DNA of 64,000 nt from Pseudomonadales bacterium (GTDB taxonomy: Bacteria; Pseudomonadota; Gammaproteobacteria; Pseudomonadales; IMCC2047): contig JACKNY010000003.1 of the NCBI GenBank assembly GCA_024234615.1, positions 372,001 through 436,000 of the forward strand, given 5' to 3'. Shown piece by piece: positions 8,747-15,446 of this stretch. The position numbers and the translations under genes were made by a program. Numbering within the stretch: the first letter of the stretch is position 1; every line of letters begins with the position of its first letter. Under the pieces are notes generated by a model, which worked only from the letters and a program-made list of their open reading frames with translations, was not told the origin of the DNA and made no database searches.

Positions 8747-9403
8747 TTAAATTCCTCGTGAGTCGATGGTTTTCTGGAGCCGGTCGATTCGGTCGATCAC
8801 GTCCTCCAGGTTAATTGCTCGCTCATCGCAAACGAGTCGGGAATAGCCGCCAGCAACAGCGCGTTTAGCCTCCCTTCGTGATAACCCGATCCTCTCAATC
8901 AGGGCCTTCTCAAACGCTCTAGGCGATTGTTTGATCTCGTGAATTCTTGCTCTGCTGTTTGCAGGTAAAGCAACTGCGCTAATTTCAGGTAATCGCGCAA
9001 TGTCCAGAATTTCCCGTACTCCATTTCTTTCTGCAGCTCCGTCCTTGCTTAGCATGAATCCAATGCTGAGTCCGATGCTGCCGGTTTTCATCAAAGAATA
9101 AACTTCTCGCGCCTTAGCAACATCTAGATTTAGTTGGCCTGTTACCTCCAAGCCTCGCTCAGTTTCACGAACGCTAATCCAATGGCCTAAGGGCAGCTCA
9201 GCTTTGTGGCTCCAAAGAAAAGCGGGGCGCGTGTTTTGTTTTCGGTGGTACTCCAGAGCTTGCTGAAATGCGCCTTTGTGGATAATGTCGCCTTGGCTGT
9301 CTGGCTCGGTTTCCCAGTCGGATGCGAGTCCAGAAAATTGTCCGGTCTCGGTTAAGTTGGCGCGCTTGATCTCAAGCAGTTGTGGGGAAGTGTGGTTTGT
9401 CAT
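8747..9403 (-). CDS. HK97-family prohead protease
   Basis: The 218-aa peptidase is of the U35/S78 family, which cleaves capsid delta domains during maturation. The catalytic His is at residue 66 (LWSHKAELPLG) and the catalytic Ser at residue 113 (GSIGLSIGF). The preceding GDIIHKGAF segment near residues 38-46 is also characteristic. I start at 9403, where GAGG precedes the ATG; an upstream in-frame ATG at 9496 would add a basic tail overlapping the previous gene. It immediately precedes the capsid gene. The C-terminal third is helical and may act in scaffolding. Confidence 0.9.
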   Translation of the reverse strand: MTNHTSPQLLEIKRANLTETGQFSGLASDWETEPDSQGDIIHKGAFQQALEYHRKQNTRPAFLWSHKAELPLGHWISVRETERGLEVTGQLNLDVAKAREVYSLMKTGSIGLSIGFMLSKDGAAERNGVREILDIARLPEISAVALPANSRARIHEIKQSPRAFEKALIERIGLSRREAKRAVAGGYSRLVCDERAINLEDVIDRIDRLQKTIDSRGI

Positions 9404-9437
9404 GGCGATACCTCGCGTATGGCCTGGTTGTTTGAAA

Positions 9438-9722
9438 TTAGTTCGTCTGGCGTTTCGGGGTAATTTGAAAAACGGTTTGTGGTTTTTTGCCTTCACGGAT
9501 AGCTAAGAATTTGAAGTCTAAAAGCCCCTCAGTATCCAGGCCGATCTCGGCTTTTATCCAGCACTTGCCAGTTTTCAGATCATTTTCAACCTGGGCAAAT
9601 TGTGCAGAATCGGTTAGTGAAGCACCCACTGCTAACATTTCAAACAAAACGCTGATATTGTGGGACACTGTTTGAAGCGCGAACGCCTGGGCATCTTCTT
9701 GAGTGTATATGGTTTCGCTCAT
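9438..9722 (-). CDS. hypothetical 94-aa protein at the head of the structural operon
   Basis: Short soluble protein (start MSETIYTQEDAQAFALQ) with no motif that I recognise. Its ATG overlaps the TGA of a preceding 58-codon frame as ATGA, and it ends 34 bases before the protease start. It is transcribed from the SOS-controlled promoter at 9941-9918. The place in the operon is that of a portal- or connector-related protein in ordinary phages, but it is far too short for a portal. Confidence 0.6.
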   Translation of the reverse strand: MSETIYTQEDAQAFALQTVSHNISVLFEMLAVGASLTDSAQFAQVENDLKTGKCWIKAEIGLDTEGLLDFKFLAIREGKKPQTVFQITPKRQTN

Positions 9723-9895
9723 CGTCGGGCAATCGCCTCCAGTGCTTCACGGCCAGTCAGCCTAACCATTTCGCGTTGTGCTGCGGGGTCGCCAGCGAGC
9801 GCATCTTTTGCCACTTGAAGCAGTGACTTTTGGGCGCTATCGCGCAATAACGTTTTTACGTTTCGGCTGCCTCGTGGTCTGGCATCGGCTTTTCC
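9719..9895 (-). CDS. 58-codon frame at the promoter-proximal end, start codon unresolved
   Basis: The frame runs from an in-frame TGA at 9898-9896 to TGA at 9721-9719 and is coupled to the next gene by ATGA. It encodes ARPRGSRNVKTLLRDS and then a helical Ala-rich stretch. The PRGSRN opening recalls the GRPxGSRN start of DUF5681 and small-terminase-like proteins. There is no ATG, GTG or TTG at the expected start. The nearest ATG (9899) is one base out of frame, so a one-base frameshift or a non-standard start is implied. First good in-frame candidates are TTG at residue 17 or GTG at residue 28. Real gene, damaged gene or leader region cannot be told apart by eye. Confidence 0.4.
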   Translation of the reverse strand, partial: GKADARPRGSRNVKTLLRDSAQKSLLQVAKDALAGDPAAQREMVRLTGREALEAIARR

Positions 9896-9907
9896 TCATA
9901 TCAAATA

Positions 9908-9946
9908 ATACTGTATAAATATACAGTATAAATGGTGTTTTGTCAA
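9908..9946 (-). promoter_or_regulatory. SOS (LexA) box overlapping the promoter of the structural operon
   Basis: Reading the minus strand, TTGACA (9946-9941), a 17-base spacer and TATATT (9923-9918) form a near-consensus sigma70 promoter. A perfect inverted repeat with a 2-base centre spans 9908-9929. Its core CTGTATAAATATACAG (9911-9926) fits the gammaproteobacterial LexA consensus CTG-N10-CAG at every conserved position and covers the -10. LexA bound here should block transcription of the capsid operon until DNA damage. Whether the host LexA uses this consensus is inferred; lexA is not in the window. Confidence 0.85.
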
Positions 9947-9992
9947 TATATATCAATGGTTTACTGTTACCTTGTTAAGCTCAAACAGGTAC

Positions 9993-10060
9993 GTTGCAAC
10001 GTTGCGCCACACCTGGTTAAAACAGTCCGGTGCAATGTTGCGCCACACTTGGTTAAAACA
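9993..10060. repeat. two 32-bp direct repeats (copies B and C of the GTTGCAACGTTGC motif)
   Basis: Bases 9993-10024 and 10029-10060 match at 28-30 of 32 positions with a 36-base period. Each contains an imperfect palindrome of the form GGTGCAATGTTGCGCC followed by CACAC-TGGTTAAAACA. Copy A, a perfect palindrome, lies at 6551. They lie in a 418-base gene-free region (9930-10347) between the SOS promoter and the 81-aa gene, so they may bind a regulator, the replication protein or the small terminase. Confidence 0.7.
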
Positions 10061-10089
10061 TTCGCCTCTACCCATACCCTGGTTCTATC

Positions 10090-10216
10090 CGTCACAACGT
10101 CACAACCCAGCAACCACGCGGGTTACAGCCCGATTTCTATTCGTCACAATAGCAACGTGTGACGTTTGCAACAACCCCTGAAAGCCGCGCCGCGCTTGAC
10201 TTGTGACGTTGTGACG
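10090..10216. repeat. TGACGT repeat cluster with a perfect 16-bp inverted pair
   Basis: CGTCACAACGTCACAA at 10090-10105 and its exact reverse complement at 10201-10216 face each other across 95 bases. Each half is itself a tandem of two GTGACGTT units. Two further single units, CGTCACAA (10143-10150) and TGTGACGT (10158-10165), lie between. Six copies of one octamer in 127 noncoding bases is far beyond chance. It is either an operator array or an origin element. No protein-coding frame here looks real. Confidence 0.7.
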
Positions 10217-10347
10217 TTTAAATAGGGTGGTTTGATAGGTATCTGGTAAAAACAGATCCAGGGTGCGGCCATTGATCCTAATAAATGAAGTTTCGGCACT
10301 TTCGGCGGGCAACATTAAAACTCCTATACGTGCGCGCGGGCGGGTTT

Positions 10348-10593
10348 CTAATCGACTGCCGAACATGCCGAAATAAACTCGTTGTCGGTTTTGTTCGGCA
10401 AAAAAACATGATCCGGGATCGACCAGTATTTTTTTGTTTTGGGTATCTCGAAGCATTCAACACGAACAATTAGATGCGCGTATTGCGGTCTGCGTTCGTG
10501 CCAGCGTTTCAAAATGCCATCTAGCCCATGCCTGGTTTTGTAAATGCCATCGACTAGGCCAGTCTCAACTTCTAATATTAAATAGTCAGTCAT
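10348..10593 (-). CDS. hypothetical 81-aa island protein
   Basis: The ATG at 10593 is preceded by GAGGTG at good spacing, which favours this frame over the longer overlapping open frames at 10100-10456. The product is soluble (start MTDYLILEVETGLVDG) with a helix LDGILKRWHERRP. No family is recognised. It lies downstream of the replication-like gene and may belong to that transcription unit. Confidence 0.5.
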   Translation of the reverse strand: MTDYLILEVETGLVDGIYKTRHGLDGILKRWHERRPQYAHLIVRVECFEIPKTKKYWSIPDHVFLPNKTDNEFISACSAVD

Positions 10594-10689
10594 TGTTCAC
10601 ACCTCGTTCTCTAGGTTTCGAGCCACTCGCTCTTTGAAGAGATTAATTACATTCTTAAAATGCTAAATACCTGGTATATATATAAAGGT

Positions 10690-10822
10690 CCCCACCAGTG
10701 GGTTAATCAGAAGCCAAAAACGTTGAATTTAAGGCCTCCATTGACCCACCCGTGGGTTAGTGCTCAAATTAACCACATTCATTGACCCACCAGTGGGGTA
10801 AGTTGACCCACCAGTGGGGTAG
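10690..10822. repeat. iteron-like array: four copies of TTGACCCACCAGTGGGGTA
   Basis: Copies lie at 10690-10704 (core only), 10741-10760 (one base variant, CCCGTGGG), 10782-10801 and 10803-10822. Each contains the palindrome CCCACCAGTGGG-type core. Three copies lie inside the 3' end of the replication-like gene, where they encode the repeated PTGGS peptides, and one just beyond its stop. Iterons inside the initiator gene are known from lambda O and other phages, so this is a candidate replication origin. Confidence 0.75.
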
Positions 10823-11247
10823 CGTTTTTGTTTTCGTCTTGGGTTTTGCCATTGTTTTTTGGTCACCTTGTATTCATTTGTTGCCGCCACCGTAGGCCTT
10901 AAATCATGCTTACCCTTGCATTCATCAATTGGAAAACAGGTTAAGGCTAACAACGTGGGGCGGTTTCTTCCTCCGTGACGCGATACCTTTACAAACTCAT
11001 AATACAAAAGTTCTTGAAGCGCATAATCTAGGCTTGAGCCAGAAGTCCAGCCACGAACTTTCATCAGTGTTCGGCACGCTGACAAATCTCCGTTATTGCC
11101 GCCGTTGTAGTGAGCGAAAAGATCATTTAGCAACCGTACGGCTCTATGGGTCAGTTTGAGGTAATTGGGGTGCCACAAAAGATCCTGATAGAGCTGTACG
11201 AAAGCCTTAACATTGGCTCGACCTTTCGCCTTTTTGGGCGTGGTCAT
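10729..11247 (-). CDS. putative replication initiation protein (HTH) with iterons in its 3' end
   Basis: The 172-aa protein starts at ATG 11247 behind GGAGCGA; an in-frame upstream ATG at 11295 is less likely. The first about 110 residues look like a winged-helix domain (LTHRAVRLLNDLFAHYNGG, then DLSACRTLMKVRGWTSGSSL). It is similar in style to small phage proteins related to replication initiators. The C-terminal part is basic (NPRRKQKR) and ends in low-complexity PTGGS repeats produced by the DNA iterons. A role in binding those iterons to start replication is inferred from this layout. It could instead be only a transcription regulator. Confidence 0.6.
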   Translation of the reverse strand: MTTPKKAKGRANVKAFVQLYQDLLWHPNYLKLTHRAVRLLNDLFAHYNGGNNGDLSACRTLMKVRGWTSGSSLDYALQELLYYEFVKVSRHGGRNRPTLLALTCFPIDECKGKHDLRPTVAATNEYKVTKKQWQNPRRKQKRYPTGGSTYPTGGSMNVVNLSTNPRVGQWRP

Positions 11248-11272
11248 TACTTCGCTCCGGTTAAGATACCCA

Positions 11273-11605
11273 TTAGCGCAACCTCCCCAAAACAAGCTGG
11301 GCGCGCTCTCTGTGTTCCGGGCTAATCCAATAGCGCGCTACCTTGGTTGGCAACCCTCGATAGCCTGGTACAGTTTCAAGCTGTCGGGCGATGGTGATTC
11401 CAAGACGCTGCAAATCCGCAACCGTTGAATTTAAAACGTGGTCGCTCAACTGGCGTTCGGCTTCGAATCGGTTGAAGGATTGGCCGTCAATGAGTGCTGT
11501 TAATACACGTTTCTTTTTTGAAGGGGTTTTGGTATCGTTAGCTTGTTCTATTTGATTTGGCCTCTGAACCTTGGCGGGAGATGGGGCCTTTTCATTTGCG
11601 CTCAT
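11273..11605 (-). CDS. helix-turn-helix domain phage protein
   Basis: The 110-aa protein has a charged disordered N-terminus of about 30 residues. A winged-helix-like domain follows, with VLTALIDGQSFNRFEAERQL, then HVLNSTVADLQRLGI as the probable recognition helix, and a wing region ending ARYWI. Proteins of this type are frequent in prophages beside alpA-like genes. Its ATG overlaps the upstream stop by four bases (ATGA), so it is translated as part of the alpA operon. DNA binding is likely; the target is unknown. Confidence 0.65.
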   Translation of the reverse strand: MSANEKAPSPAKVQRPNQIEQANDTKTPSKKKRVLTALIDGQSFNRFEAERQLSDHVLNSTVADLQRLGITIARQLETVPGYRGLPTKVARYWISPEHRERAQLVLGRLR

Positions 11606-11817
11606 TTTGTCACCATAATGGCGCTATTTGCGCCACCCTGTAGGTTGATAAGGGGTGTCACTCGATTTACTCTTTTCCGGGTTGTTTTTGGCCTAGTTTG
11701 GTACAACGGGCAACCGGGAGAAGTACAACCCTGGACTTGCTGCCGCCAAGTACCGGGCTGGTGTTTGTCGTAGATACACTCACGGCATTTATTGTTGATT
11801 GAAGCGCGTAGGCTCAT
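11602..11817 (-). CDS. small Cys-rich phage protein (putative zinc ribbon)
   Basis: The 71-aa protein begins MSLRASINNKCRECIYD, followed by GTWRQQVQGC and SPGCPLYQ, giving a CxxC...C...C arrangement suited to one zinc ion. The segment pattern KC-x2-CIYD...GTWR-x3-GC...CPLY recurs in small prophage proteins of unknown role. ATGA overlaps link it both to the alpA-like gene upstream and to the HTH gene downstream. Probably a nucleic-acid-binding accessory factor. Confidence 0.65.
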   Translation of the reverse strand: MSLRASINNKCRECIYDKHQPGTWRQQVQGCTSPGCPLYQTRPKTTRKRVNRVTPLINLQGGANSAIMVTK

Positions 11818-12008
11818 GCCGCACCCCCAGATTTTTCCTCCAGTCTCTTTATCCAGCGATCACGTTGGGCGGGGGTGATTAGTCGGCGACGGCCAACTTT
11901 GATAGTTTGTAGTTCGTTGTCGGCGATGGCGTCATAAATTTTATTTCGGCCAACACCAACTTGATACGCAATTTCATTAATTGAAAACGCGGCGCGTTCT
12001 GCTTGCAT
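11814..12008 (-). CDS. AlpA/excisionase-like DNA-binding regulator
   Basis: The 64-aa protein has one MerR/Xis-type winged helix: SINEIAYQVGVGRNKIYDAI, then LQTIKVGRRRLIT as the wing. AlpA-type proteins activate integrase or early genes and promote excision in satellites and prophages. I chose the ATG at 12008 because GGAGG lies directly upstream; the in-frame ATG at 12044 would add 12 hydrophobic residues. It is the first gene of a coupled set running to the replication-like gene. Confidence 0.8.
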   Translation of the reverse strand: MQAERAAFSINEIAYQVGVGRNKIYDAIADNELQTIKVGRRRLITPAQRDRWIKRLEEKSGGAA

Positions 12009-12167
12009 GGTAAAACCTCCGTAAAGGATCAAAATAAACACCAAAGGGTGTTTTATGTTTACTGAGGTTTAAAGATATGGGTTTGTGCTGAACTAAATAA
12101 TGGCAAGAGAAATTAATCTAATAATTAATTTGTCATGACAATTGAAAGTTTTTTAAATACTGAAATG

Positions 12168-12977
12168 TCATATGGTTGACCAGTCAGCGCCATCATATTG
12201 CTTCAGGATTCTATTCATGGAGCGTTCATCAAATGAATAGCCAAGTATTTCCATGATGCTGCACACCACTGACGGGCTAACTCTATCTTTTTTTGTGCCT
12301 TCAAATGAAAACCAGTAACGCAATCCAACAACAACATCTTTTAAGATATAGTGTTTAAATCCAGTGATTGAGTCTGGAACTGACGCCGGATCTTGCGCGA
12401 AGATATGGAACGGATATTGTCCATCAGCAAATTTCTGTAATGTGGCCATAAATCTTACTGGCTTTCTAAGATTATGCTCAGTGGCGTGCTGTAGTATCGA
12501 ATCCATAAGTCTTTCACTTTGGCTCATGATACTCGTGGGTAGTTTTTGCGATGCTGCGTTTTTGCTGAGTAGAAAAGTATGAATTACATCAGCGATCACA
12601 TTGGCAGTCCGATAATAATATTCTTGTTCAATTGTCAAAGGGTCAATTTTTTCACCTGGGGCCATCCACATACCGATAGATTTTTTGTTTGTTAATTCAT
12701 CTAATACGGCCTTACAATATTGATTAGCGTCACACCAAGTTAGAAATTCAAAATTATGACCGGTTAGTTTCTCGCGATATTTTTGAGTTGTGTTTTTAGC
12801 GTACTCTTTCCATTCCGTATCATTTTGTGGGCCTGATTCTGGCGGGATAAAAGAATCTGTTTCTTTGATCAAATTGAAAAAACGATTATCAAAACAGCCT
12901 CTTCTGTAACGAACCATCTTCGCATAAACCTGGTTGAAGTAACCGCAACCGCTTATGCTTGGTAAATTTTCTGACAT
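12168..12977 (-). CDS. unknown 269-aa island protein
   Basis: A full-length soluble protein with a good ribosome site (GGAGTGCGAG before the ATG). It has no signal peptide or membrane segment, and is rich in aromatic residues and Cys (GCGYFNQVY, WCDANQYCKAV, FEFLTW). I recognise no motif. It stands alone between a terminator on its upstream side and the alpA-like operon. It is on the same strand as the core genes but is separately flanked by noncoding DNA (12009-12167, AT-rich). That position suits cargo, for example phage interference or defence, but this is inference only. Confidence 0.75.
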   Translation of the reverse strand: MSENLPSISGCGYFNQVYAKMVRYRRGCFDNRFFNLIKETDSFIPPESGPQNDTEWKEYAKNTTQKYREKLTGHNFEFLTWCDANQYCKAVLDELTNKKSIGMWMAPGEKIDPLTIEQEYYYRTANVIADVIHTFLLSKNAASQKLPTSIMSQSERLMDSILQHATEHNLRKPVRFMATLQKFADGQYPFHIFAQDPASVPDSITGFKHYILKDVVVGLRYWFSFEGTKKDRVSPSVVCSIMEILGYSFDERSMNRILKQYDGADWSTI

Positions 12978-12997
12978 CTCGCACTCCTACGACTCAT

Positions 12998-13056
12998 TAA
13001 AAAACCACCCCAGGGCGCTGAGTAAACGCCTTTTCGCCTGGCCAGGCTAGGGGTGG
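12998..13056 (-). terminator. terminator of the three-gene operon beside the integrase
   Basis: On the minus strand CCACCCC (13056-13050) pairs with GGGGTGG (13014-13008), with an inner hairpin CCTGGCCAGG, and TTTTTT follows. It ends transcription from the 13066-13696 operon before the 269-aa gene. Confidence 0.75.
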
Positions 13057-13065
13057 CGATTTAGG

Positions 13066-13248
13066 TTAACCGGATTTCTGCTTTAACCTCGGCTTACCAC
13101 GCTCCATTACTACTAAATGGGCATTAGAAGACTTGGCTATCAACCAAGGGTAAAGTGCTTTCCTTCTCTCTTCAGGTAAACTCATAAATAAACGGGTCAA
13201 TAAAAGATCCATCTCCTCCGGCTTTCTCTCGGCTGTATTTGTGCTCAT
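13066..13248 (-). CDS. hypothetical 60-aa island protein
   Basis: Third gene of a tight operon; its ATG overlaps the previous stop by four bases. The product contains LLLTRLFMSLPEERRKALYPWLI and a basic C-terminus (RGKPRLKQKSG). No family is recognised. It is followed by the terminator at 12998-13056. Confidence 0.6.
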   Translation of the reverse strand: MSTNTAERKPEEMDLLLTRLFMSLPEERRKALYPWLIAKSSNAHLVVMERGKPRLKQKSG

Positions 13249-13448
13249 GACTCACCCCCCAATTTTCCATAAAGATTATTAACCTGATCCTGTAGCCGGT
13301 TAGCTATTACCTCAATGCTATAACCCAGATCGTTAATGTCATCGCCGCTACTATGCTCCATGGTTCGCGCTATGCCGCGCAAGCCGTCTTGGATCAACAC
13401 GATTTCTCCATATTCACCCTTGATGAGTTCTTGCGATTTACTACTCAT
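13245..13448 (-). CDS. hypothetical 67-aa island protein
   Basis: Middle gene of the operon, coupled on both sides by ATGA overlaps. The product is acidic and probably helical in its second half (DDINDLGYSIEVIANRLQDQ). No motif is recognised. Confidence 0.6.
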   Translation of the reverse strand: MSSKSQELIKGEYGEIVLIQDGLRGIARTMEHSSGDDINDLGYSIEVIANRLQDQVNNLYGKLGGES

Positions 13449-13696
13449 GTTTGCGCCTCCTTTTGTTGGTCTTCAGCCTGAGAAATAAAGTCATACACAA
13501 TTTCAAAGTTTGCTGACATAACCTCTAGGGCCGTTGTTAAACCGGCGCTAACACCAGGCTCTAACTTACAGCACGTATAAGGGTATAAACCATCTTTCGC
13601 GTTACATATCTTTAGTAGTGCGTCCATTGCCAGCTTTGGCGTTATTTCAATTTCCTTGTCCACCTGTTCCTGTGTGGTATTCTCTTGAGTAGCCAT
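13445..13696 (-). CDS. hypothetical 83-aa island protein
   Basis: First gene of the three-gene operon, 89 bases from the integrase stop. The product is acidic with one Cys pair (YTCCKLEPG) and a helical ending (FEIVYDFISQAEDQQKE). A GGAGTAAGAAT ribosome site precedes the ATG. No family is recognised. Because the gap to the integrase is short, these genes may be read from the integrase promoter. Confidence 0.6.
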   Translation of the reverse strand: MATQENTTQEQVDKEIEITPKLAMDALLKICNAKDGLYPYTCCKLEPGVSAGLTTALEVMSANFEIVYDFISQAEDQQKEAQT

Positions 13697-13785
13697 GATT
13701 CTTACTCCTAATAGTAAGTTTTGTGGTTAGCGGCCTTGGGTGTATAGGCACCTTTGGCCGCGCTTATTGAATGCCTTTCGGCGGT

Positions 13786-15048
13786 TCAATTCTTTTGATT
13801 GAATACTCGATCAATTGCATTTTCTTTATGCCCCGGCGACAAGTGAGCATAAACCAAAGTCATTTTAATATCGGAATGGCACATCAGCTCTCTAACAGTG
13901 TTTAGATCAATGCCAGCCATTACCAATTTTGAGGCGAAGGAATGGCGTAGATCATGGAATCGAAAATCCTGTATTTCGGCACCTTTTAGAATGCCGCTCC
14001 ATGCTTTTTTTATATCCTTTAGTGGCGCGCCGGTTTTTGAATTAGGGAATATTAGGCCTTCGCCTTTGGTTTGTTTCTGCCATTTTTCCAGCACTAAAAA
14101 TGCTTCATCAGATAAAGGAATGGTTTTAGCCATCTTGCCAAACTTGGTATGACGTATCTTGCTAATCACTTTACGAATATGTTTTAACTCAAAGTCAACG
14201 TGTCGCCACTCCAGCTCAAATAAATCACCCCGGCGTAGCCCTGTGTTTAGAGCAAGCAAAATAAGAGGGGTCATATAATCCGCATAACCTTCCATCACAG
14301 ATTTGAGCGGATAACCTCTTTTCTGCCGCCAGTTGTTGGCTGACTCTCGACTATTGCATAAAGTTCTATCCCTTACTTCTAGCGCTGCTCTCAAGCGTAT
14401 TTCTTCTTCCTCAAGCAAATATCTAGGATCTTTATGTGTTGTCGTGACGGCGTTCTTAGGCTCTCTCAAGTTGTATCTTTCGAGCTGGTGGGATCCAATC
14501 AATTTAAAGGTATCGACGGCGCGGTTTAGTGCGGCTTTTAGATAACTAAATTCAATCTGTTTAGTCTTAAAGCTAACATTACGCGAACGCTGCCAACTCT
14601 CCATATCAAACTCTGATATTTTATCTAAGTCACGCGCAAATAAATGCTGGAAGTTCCTCTTAAGCCGTGGAATTAATTCAGTGTGCGAGCGGATGTTTTC
14701 TTTAGCATATGCCTTATAAGGCCCGTCCAGGAAATCACCTAACTTTTTGCTGTTTACGTTGGTATTGACAGCGTAAACCTGGAAGTGTTTTTCAGGGTTA
14801 AGCTTGATGGCTTGGGCTTCTTTTTGAGCTTGGGTATAAGTAATAATGTTGGCATCAGATATGCCATTAATCTTGATGGTTTTGCGGCGCTTTCTGCCAT
14901 TGTGATTACGCAGTTCTACTATCCAGGCTTTCTTGCCTGAGGGCTGAATGCGAAGAATTAAGCCGCGCTCTCTCCCGTCCCTGAGCTCATAAGGTGTATC
15001 TTTTGGTTTGGCTTTTATGACTGTGTTCTGATTGAAGTCGTTAGCCAT
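13786..15048 (-). CDS. int: tyrosine-type site-specific integrase
   Basis: The 420-aa recombinase catalyses insertion at the tRNA-fMet 3' end. Its N-terminal arm-binding region has the P4-integrase style (ELRDGRERGLILRIQPSGKKAW at residues 21-42, in part). A core-binding domain follows at about 100-200. The catalytic domain has Arg272 (NTGLRRGDL), His365 and Arg368 (HDLRHSFAS), His391 (LMCHSDI) and the nucleophile Tyr400. All five key residues are present and the length is normal, so it should be active. It lies 122 bases inside attR. The gene is transcribed toward the centre of the element. Confidence 0.96.
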   Translation of the reverse strand: MANDFNQNTVIKAKPKDTPYELRDGRERGLILRIQPSGKKAWIVELRNHNGRKRRKTIKINGISDANIITYTQAQKEAQAIKLNPEKHFQVYAVNTNVNSKKLGDFLDGPYKAYAKENIRSHTELIPRLKRNFQHLFARDLDKISEFDMESWQRSRNVSFKTKQIEFSYLKAALNRAVDTFKLIGSHQLERYNLREPKNAVTTTHKDPRYLLEEEEIRLRAALEVRDRTLCNSRESANNWRQKRGYPLKSVMEGYADYMTPLILLALNTGLRRGDLFELEWRHVDFELKHIRKVISKIRHTKFGKMAKTIPLSDEAFLVLEKWQKQTKGEGLIFPNSKTGAPLKDIKKAWSGILKGAEIQDFRFHDLRHSFASKLVMAGIDLNTVRELMCHSDIKMTLVYAHLSPGHKENAIDRVFNQKN

Positions 15049-15170
15049 GATTTGTCCTTAAGCTGTTCTGTAAGGACATTATAGTGTATTACCGATAAAC
15101 ATCAACAAATAATAAAGGATTATATATCAATACGTTACGTATTAAGTTGTTGATATAAAAATCCATAAAA

Positions 15171-15222
15171 TCGGGCTCATAACCCGAAGGTCGTCAGTTC
15201 AAATCTGGCCCCCGCTACCAAT
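15171..15222. repeat. attR: 52-bp core (tRNA-fMet 3' fragment)
   Basis: Identical to 5272-5323. It contains only the anticodon-stem to CCA part of the tRNA, so it is not a second tRNA gene. Bases 15049-15170, between the integrase start and this repeat, are AT-rich and should hold the integrase promoter and arm sites. Confidence 0.95.
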
Positions 15223-15228
15223 CAAAAA

Positions 15229-15279
15229 AACGGCCCAGAAGAATGATGATATAATAATCATTCTTCTGGGCCGTTTTTC
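15229..15279. terminator. bidirectional terminator next to attR
   Basis: A 19-bp stem (AACGGCCCAGAAGAATGAT and its complement) around a short AT loop, with A-rich DNA on the left and TTTTT on the right. It is the strongest hairpin in the window and would terminate from both sides. In the empty site it would lie about ten bases after the tRNA, so it is probably the host terminator of tRNA-fMet. Confidence 0.85.
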
Positions 15280-15446
15280 TATCTGCTTATTTCTAACGAA
15301 CACGATACCCTCAGCCTCGGTACTAGATAACTCGCCCTCCTTGTTATACATTTCCTATACCCAAAACTACTTGTTATCGCCCAACGAATGCCATAGTCTG
15401 ATAAATACTCAGCACTATAAACACAGCTAATATTTAGGATTTTCAA

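Noticed and set aside
9932..10181. Plus-strand open frames over the direct repeats
   Set aside because: They arise from the repeats themselves and encode repetitive, unlikely peptides.
10100..10456. 118-codon minus-strand open frame
   Set aside because: It overlaps the repeat cluster and the better-supported 81-aa gene, and has no ribosome site.
15171..15222. Second tRNA-like sequence beside the integrase
   Set aside because: It lacks the acceptor 5' strand and the D arm; it is only the attR copy of the tRNA 3' part.
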